A stretch of DNA of 64,000 nucleotides from Diadema setosum (lineage: Eukaryota > Echinodermata > Echinoidea > Diadematoida > Diadematidae). The notes below the pieces were generated by a model. It was given only the letters and a program-made list of their open reading frames with translations, was not told the DNA's origin and did no database searches. The DNA is taken from NCBI RefSeq assembly GCF_964275005.1, contig NC_092696.1, forward strand, positions 24,930,972-24,994,971. The letters are read 5' to 3'. Positions 60,501 through 64,000 of the stretch are shown here, piece after piece (within the stretch, counting starts at the first letter, position 1; each line of letters opens with the position of its first letter). The position numbers and the translations under genes are program-made.

Positions 60501-62509
60501 ACTCATCAAATCGCCAATTCTTGAAAGAATATGCATTCCCATAGGAAAATGTTAGTGATAGTATGTAGTGACCTTATGCAATGATTCTGTAATGAGATAT
60601 TTGCAGGATGTGTGGTACTATAAATTCTCAGGTAACTATTGATTTGTTGGGTCTTCCACTCACTTGACAACAAACTCAGGTTCTGGAGCCTGTGCTGTGG
60701 GCTGCTGCATGGTTGCCATGGGAACTGCCACCTGCTTCTGAAGTTTACCTTTCAGCTCAGTGACCTACATTGTGTGACATACATTATAGTTGGAGAAAGG
60801 CTCCATACCTACATTTCTACATACCTACATTTTCAGCAGTGAACAGTGAATTTTATCAAAGATGTTAAAAAGCATGATACAGGGTTGCAGACACTCACAT
60901 ATCAAAATCAGAGGTATATCAGAGAGACATCAGAGAGATTATAGAAAGGTTTTCACATCTCAATGTGCAAAATTAATTCCTAAGTCAGGAAGGCTTTGCT
61001 ATCCTTTTGTCTGGATGTGGAAAGACATATTGTATAACTTTTTTAGGAAGACTCCTGTCGAATCAAAAAGACTTGGCAGCTCGGATGATATCTAACTTCT
61101 GTCCTTTAGCATTTCTCAGGGACAACTCTCTATTCACTGTATACATGTATTTGATAAAATAAAAGGCAAGGAATTTCCACTTTGATATCAAAACTCAAAA
61201 CATCGGACTTCTAGTGATTCTCTTCATATTGCATACTCCTTTTAGTCAGCATGTAGGATTATTAAATGTAATATAATATAACATATGTCATACAACATGT
61301 AATATATGATATATAATATATTATATATAATATATGATAAATAATATATAATATATAATATATAATATATAATATACAATGATAAGTGATCAGCTCCATC
61401 AATGTGAAATACATCAAAAATGTTACAGCAATTCTTATCGTATCGTGAAGTATGGAAAATTTGACTGATTCTGATGAGTAATTTTGCTGCATTTTGGGAG
61501 GAAATGGCAAACAGAGGAAATCACTGCAACTGACCTCTGCCCTGAGTTCAGCAATGATCTGGGTGTATCTGCTGATGTGCATGTCAATGTTGACCACATT
61601 CTTCTGCAGCGTTGACTTGATCTCCTTGGCACGGTCAGCGTACCGCAGTGTGTTGTATGTGTCCTCGTAGGATAGACTAGATGGGCTGTGGTGCCAAAAT
61701 GAAAATAGAAGGGTTATAGGGCGATGAGTTTACGGCATACAAACAGTTACGGCATACAAACGATTGCAATATGCTACTTTTAACACGTAAATGAAAACAA
61801 TAAAAAAATTGAACAATCAAGCAAAACATGTCTACTATTATGTGTTTTGCAGTTCGCATCATTCCCTGCTGTAATGTCAGCAACCACACTGAAGCAATAA
61901 CTTATTTTGAGATAGAGTAATCAGTAAGGGAAAGAGGGCAAGATGCATAGCGAGACACAGACTCATTAAGCCTTTGAATCTAAAATCAATGACCTTTGTT
62001 ATTCTATTTACAGGGTTAACATCTGACACATTCTGTTCATGCATACAAACAGTAGGTTAAATCATGAGTACACAATCAGACATAGTATGGCACATCTTAC
62101 AACCAATGAAAGGCAAGTAGGGCCAAATACATTTGATGGACAAATGTAATTTTGATACCGCTTGCTCAACAGTGAGTTTTAATTGCTCTGGCAAGCAAGT
62201 GGATTTGTAGCACCCTTGCATTGCAAAAATAGCATATTGTTCCTTTTTGTGTGGGGAGAGGAGTACTTGTGTAAATTTGCACTGTGTATATTAAACAGTA
62301 AGTAAAATCAGCTAAAGAAAACACCATAAAGGAACAAGATACAGAAGGCAGACTATAGCAAAGAATATGAAGGGTGGATATGAGATGAGAAACATTCAAA
62401 AATATTACCTGACAGCAGCTATCATGACTGTCTTACAGTTGCCACCGAGGGAGTCCTTCAGAAGGCGGGTAAGTTTGCTGTTCCTATAAGGTATGTGTTT
62501 GCCTTTGTT
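47328..62509 (-). CDS. KIF18A: KIF18A (kinesin-8) orthologue, 3' 14 exons; 5' end outside window
   Basis: KIF18A is a plus-end-directed kinesin-8 that collects at kinetochore microtubule tips in mitosis and limits their length changes. The visible exons, in transcript order, are 62509-62409, 61685-61535, 60764-60664, 59755-59590, 59164-59000, 57996-57875, 56868-56621, 56128-56072, 55414-55280, 54270-53611, 51258-51054, 50182-50007, 49399-49315 and 47505-47328. They join in phase into 849 residues plus stop. The start is the motor domain end, [20 protein letters not shown] (about human residue 300), then [20 protein letters not shown]. Downstream come the neck and coiled coil, a REVMWADQ segment matching human [16 protein letters not shown] matching LDSTFTIC, and [12 protein letters not shown] matching VPSYMAMTTAA. 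These C-terminal matches separate it from KIF18B and KIF19. The missing part is most of the motor domain, beyond position 64000. Confidence 0.92.
47739..48565. mobile_element. 827-bp TTAA element (piggyBac-like MITE), copy A in KIF18A intron
   Basis: ttaa|ccctattctaactgg ... ccagttagaataggg|ttaa with identical 15-bp ends. Near each end is a small palindrome, G-run-gtcaatttgac-C-run. The runs are long here: G18 at 47782-47799, C25 at 47812-47836, G14 at 48490-48503 and C36 at 48513-48548. There is no transposase. A second copy lies inverted at 51512-52285. Confidence 0.85.
48692..49086. mobile_element. Palindromic MITE with TTAAAGG ends (KIF18A intron)
   Basis: Left end ttaaaggaatcgtatagtat pairs with right end atactgtaccatccctttaa. 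Inner arms mirror around 48890 (gaaaattggttttgaaat against atttcaaaaccc-type sequence). Non-coding, about 395 bp. Confidence 0.7.
49315..49399 (-). CDS. KIF18A: KIF18A exon ([12 protein letters not shown])
   Basis: Encodes visible residues 764-790, between tccccacag and CG|gtgagt. [20 protein letters not shown] aligns with a conserved basic segment near the human C terminus. It is probably part of the microtubule-binding or nuclear-localising tail. Confidence 0.9.
50007..50182 (-). CDS. KIF18A: KIF18A exon
   Basis: Encodes visible residues 705-762, between cctcacag and TCAG|gtatgg. Arg/Ser-rich ([20 protein letters not shown]) and probably disordered. [14 protein letters not shown] may be a short helix. 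Confidence 0.88.
51054..51258 (-). CDS. KIF18A: KIF18A exon (LNQSFTIC)
   Basis: Encodes visible residues 637-703, between caacacag and AA|gttagt. [17 protein letters not shown] parallels human LDSTFTICEDI. Confidence 0.9.
51512..52285. mobile_element. 774-bp TTAA element, copy B (inverted, KIF18A intron)
   Basis: Same ends and TTAA flanks as copy A, in opposite orientation. The internal palindrome keeps short runs (gggggggtcaaattgacccc). The core includes tcgacgtttcgcgcc and ttttgagaccaaatt. Confidence 0.85.
52510..52740. mobile_element. Element with CAGTCAACCTTGC end, interrupted by the 93-bp MITE
   Basis: Left end cagtcaaccttgc, then resuming after the nested insertion with agtccatctcgcatttaagtcg and aagtcctcttctct. 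The same order is seen inverted at 59329-59503, where no insertion is present. The right boundary is uncertain. Confidence 0.6.
52524..52616. mobile_element. 93-bp TTAA-type MITE, copy 3 (nested)
   Basis: ttac|cctgttgaggac ... gtcctcaacggg|ttaa, in opposite orientation to the other two copies. It sits exactly at the cttgc-TTAA-gtc site of its host element. The uninterrupted host copy at 59329-59503 has a single cttgcttaagtc there. Confidence 0.85.
52741..53527. mobile_element. Fold-back element, ~260-bp arms (KIF18A intron)
   Basis: The arm 52741-53003 (aacatagtatgtatttagtc ... aatgacacttcac) recurs inverted at about 53260-53527 with scattered mismatches. A roughly 250-bp unmatched centre separates them. 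No transposase frame. Confidence 0.75.
53611..54270 (-). CDS. KIF18A: KIF18A large exon with TPQRVA repeats
   Basis: Encodes visible residues 417-635. The acceptor atcacaacaacag is chosen because it alone keeps the phase; a nearer-consensus upstream tttccag would create a stop. It opens [20 protein letters not shown] and repeats TPQRVA three times. The rest is a long Ser/Pro/Thr-rich, acidic disordered region with many SP/TP sites. It is larger than the matching human region. Confidence 0.88.
55280..55414 (-). CDS. KIF18A: KIF18A exon
   Basis: Encodes visible residues 372-415, between aaaaatag and TGTG|gtaagt. Includes [14 protein letters not shown] and [11 protein letters not shown]. Low similarity to human; placed by phase and splice sites. 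Confidence 0.85.
56072..56128 (-). CDS. KIF18A: KIF18A short exon
   Basis: Encodes visible residues 353-370, between ttctttcag and AATG|gtttgt. [19 protein letters not shown] corresponds in place to the basic KRTRRKLMPSP stretch of human KIF18A, a likely nuclear signal with a TP/SP site. Confidence 0.85.
56621..56868 (-). CDS. KIF18A: KIF18A exon with PP1-docking-like motif
   Basis: Encodes visible residues 270-351, between gcaacacag and AGTG|gtaagg. [20 protein letters not shown] aligns with the human segment before KVVVWADQ. Residues 310-314, REVMW, fit the [RK]x[VI]x[FW] form of the PP1-binding motif known in human KIF18A. Confidence 0.93.
57875..57996 (-). CDS. KIF18A: KIF18A exon (coiled coil)
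   Basis: Encodes visible residues 229-268, between atcccag and AA|gtaaga. Charged helix [20 protein letters not shown], matching the human HHLHLQNKDLKAQIRHM segment. Confidence 0.92.
59000..59164 (-). CDS. KIF18A: KIF18A exon (coiled coil)
   Basis: Encodes visible residues 174-228, between gacaatcag and GAG|gtgagt. Includes [20 protein letters not shown]; helical and basic. Confidence 0.92.
59329..59503. mobile_element. MITE with CAGTCAACCTTGC ends (KIF18A intron)
   Basis: Ends cagtcaaccttgc and gcaaggttgactg are inverted partners. The interior matches the split element at 52510-52740 in reverse orientation. Pogo-like ends, but target duplication not clear. Confidence 0.65.
59590..59755 (-). 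CDS. KIF18A: KIF18A exon (coiled coil)
   Basis: Completes visible residue 118 and encodes 119-173, between ttctccag and AAG|gtgaac. [20 protein letters not shown] and an ELESFD motif align with the human coiled coil [20 protein letters not shown]. Confidence 0.93.
60664..60764 (-). CDS. KIF18A: KIF18A exon (neck-distal linker)
   Basis: Encodes visible residues 85-117, between aatgtag and AA|gtgagt. [11 protein letters not shown] continues the neck helix, followed by a Pro/Gln-rich linker absent from vertebrate sequences as I recall them. Confidence 0.88.
61262..61382. repeat. AT-rich microsatellite (TATAA-type)
   Basis: A run of tataat/atatat units in a KIF18A intron, prone to hairpins and length change. 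Confidence 0.75.
61535..61685 (-). CDS. KIF18A: KIF18A exon (motor end and neck)
   Basis: Completes visible residue 34 and encodes 35-84, between caccacag and GAG|gtcagt. [20 protein letters not shown] is the conserved kinesin motor C-terminal helix and neck start. [20 protein letters not shown] is kinesin-8-like. Confidence 0.96.
62120..62217. mobile_element. Fragment related to the hAT-like element at 33614
   Basis: On the minus strand begins caagggtgctacaaatccac, followed by cttgcttgcc, resembling the CAGGGTGCTACATAA end and subterminal gcaagca motifs. Confidence 0.4.
62409..62509 (-). CDS. KIF18A: KIF18A exon (motor domain, first visible)
   Basis: Encodes visible residues 1-33 plus two bases, between tctgtcag and AG|gtaata. 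[20 protein letters not shown] and [14 protein letters not shown] are the conserved kinesin motor segment before the last motor helix. Confidence 0.96.
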
Positions 62510-63275
62510 CTGACAGAAGAAACATAAACCAGTGAAATATACTGTATTTAATACTGACACTCAGAACTGTTACAACTCTCAGCACAGCCTGACAATTTCC
62601 AATGACTGAAACATTTAGCTTAAAACAATGATGAAATATCTGGAGGTACAGTTGGATCTTATCTCACATACTATGTATAACAATATGATTGGTTGGGGGG
62701 GGGGGTATAGGGAAAGCAGAGAAAAAAGAAAGAAAAATCTATATAAAAAAGGGTTCATTATATCCAGCTCTGGTGGCCCATCCCACCCCATTAAGTACTA
62801 GTGTCGCTGTATACACCCACTCACGCCACTTCAAACAGATTACAGTGTGCCTACATCTTTCCTAATCCGCTCTCTTCCACAACTCTTTCTTCTTTTTTTC
62901 ATCTAAGAGGATTATACCAGTCATCACAGGAATTAGCCAGATTTCGACAACAGTAGCCAGTTTTTGTTTCAGACTAGAATAGAAGGAATGTGCCCTTTTC
63001 TGTGAAGACAGGTAATATCATGCATGAGTAGTTCAGCAGCCTTTGTGAGGTGTAGGGTGACGCATTCAGAGGCTTAAGTTTTCTACTCTGGGTTGTATTT
63101 ACCCCAGTACTACACGTACCGGTAACTGAAAAAAGCGAGCTTTTTGACATCACTGGTCTCCAATGACAATAAGAAACCAGAAGTAAACAGATTTTGCTGT
63201 GTAGTTTAGTCACCAAATAATTCAGGCATCTGGCTTGGTTTTTTTCACTTCAGATTAGAAAAAAAGGAGCTTTTA
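62510..63275. other. KIF18A intron, no exon seen
   Basis: No LAGSE or other motor-domain motif is present upstream of 62509 on the minus strand. Contains a G run near 62696-62704. Confidence 0.5.
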
Positions 63276-63747
63276 CAGGACAAGTTTACCTTCATTGACA
63301 TGTGGATTGCATGAATGCAGCAATATTTGTAGAACACACCAGTGAGAGTTTATTGTGATGTCACATGTGTACAATGATATAAAGAAAACAAAAAAATCAA
63401 CATATTTTCACTTTCTTGCATATAATAAAAGAACATTTGACTTGCCTCTTTCAGCAGGCAGGGGGAATATTACTCTTAACATATGTCAGTGACAAGTCAA
63501 GAATATATGTACTTAAAAAAAAAAAAAAAAAAATTGTAAAATTCTCTTCATATTTTCCTTATATTGTTCTACGCACGAGGCATCATACACTGTAGTAGTC
63601 TTCTCACCCGGCAGTCCTGTGTAGATACCTTAAATAACTTTTGAACAGATTGTCCCGATTTTCCCCAAACTTTCACTGATGGGTTCTACTAATATTACTG
63701 CATTCACTCAATCCATGTCATGTATATGAAGGTGGACTTGTCCTTTA
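63276..63747. mobile_element. GGACAAGTTCACC palindromic MITE, copy 4 (KIF18A intron)
   Basis: Left end caggacaagtttaccttca, right end tgaaggtggacttgtccttt. Relative to 43897-44468 it lacks part of the left arm and carries a poly-A expansion near 63514-63532. Confidence 0.75.
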
Positions 63748-64000
63748 GATCCACTAGTCTTCATAAACAATGCAAAACAAGAAAAAGTAAACAGATATTT
63801 CAAGCTCAGTAGTACTCCCCTCCCCTCATCCCCACCCCACCCCCCCCCCCCAAAAAAAAAAAAAAAAAAATTACAAATTAAAAAAAAATAAAAAATCTGG
63901 AGTATACCTGGCATGACTTCACATAATATGATTTTCGCAGGCTTGGGGCTACAGCCCGACATTTATCAATACTGCCATGCGTACTTGCTAATTAAGTCTA
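63748..64000. other. KIF18A intron end of window
   Basis: Contains adjoining C and A runs (about 63840-63870). No exon recognised. Confidence 0.4.

Noticed and set aside
1-64000. Retroviral, LTR, Polinton or toxin-gene remains, and CRISPR arrays
   Set aside because: No capsid, envelope, protease-integrase order, long terminal direct repeats or regular repeat-spacer array was seen. The only RT is of the LINE type.

Overview
This is a eukaryotic window: AT-rich, intron-rich and full of short inverted-repeat transposons. Two conserved animal genes point to an invertebrate deuterostome. A sea urchin or related echinoderm is my best guess, from the look of the repeat families, but this is inference and no sequence here fixes the species.

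Layout. Positions 1-20600 hold no confident host gene. They contain palindromic repeats, several MITE-like elements, a CpG-rich stretch near 6 kb with opposed splice-donor sites (possible divergent promoter), a roughly 1 kb fold-back element (8282-9302), a weak pair of minus-strand coding candidates near 10 kb, and a cluster of non-LTR retrotransposon (LINE) sequence at 13.7-17.7 kb with a long reverse-transcriptase reading frame. Positions 20841-33163 carry an 11-exon plus-strand gene that I assign to CCDC91 (p56, the GGA-binding partner). The exons join into a 594-residue protein with all reading phases consistent. Positions 33.2-47.1 kb are intergenic and repeat-rich. Positions 47328-62509 carry 14 minus-strand exons of a kinesin-8 gene that I assign to KIF18A. 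The first part of the motor domain lies beyond the right edge. The 849 visible residues run in one open frame to the stop codon. The two genes converge on the 14 kb between them.

Roles. CCDC91 is a trans-Golgi coiled-coil accessory protein that binds the ear domain of GGA clathrin adaptors. KIF18A is a mitotic plus-end motor that damps chromosome oscillation. Nothing suggests that the two work together; their adjacency is only positional.

Mobile DNA. The most informative structures are two families with TTAA target sites and CCC-starting termini (piggyBac-like). One is exactly 93 bp in three copies, one of them nested in another transposon. The other is about 0.8 kb, with two oppositely oriented copies bracketing three KIF18A exons. 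Also notable are an element with a 9-bp duplication inserted just inside a CCDC91 splice donor and carrying degenerate telomere-like repeats, and hAT-like elements, one with 31-bp identical termini. No retrovirus, LTR element, Polinton, CRISPR array, rRNA or tRNA gene was recognised.
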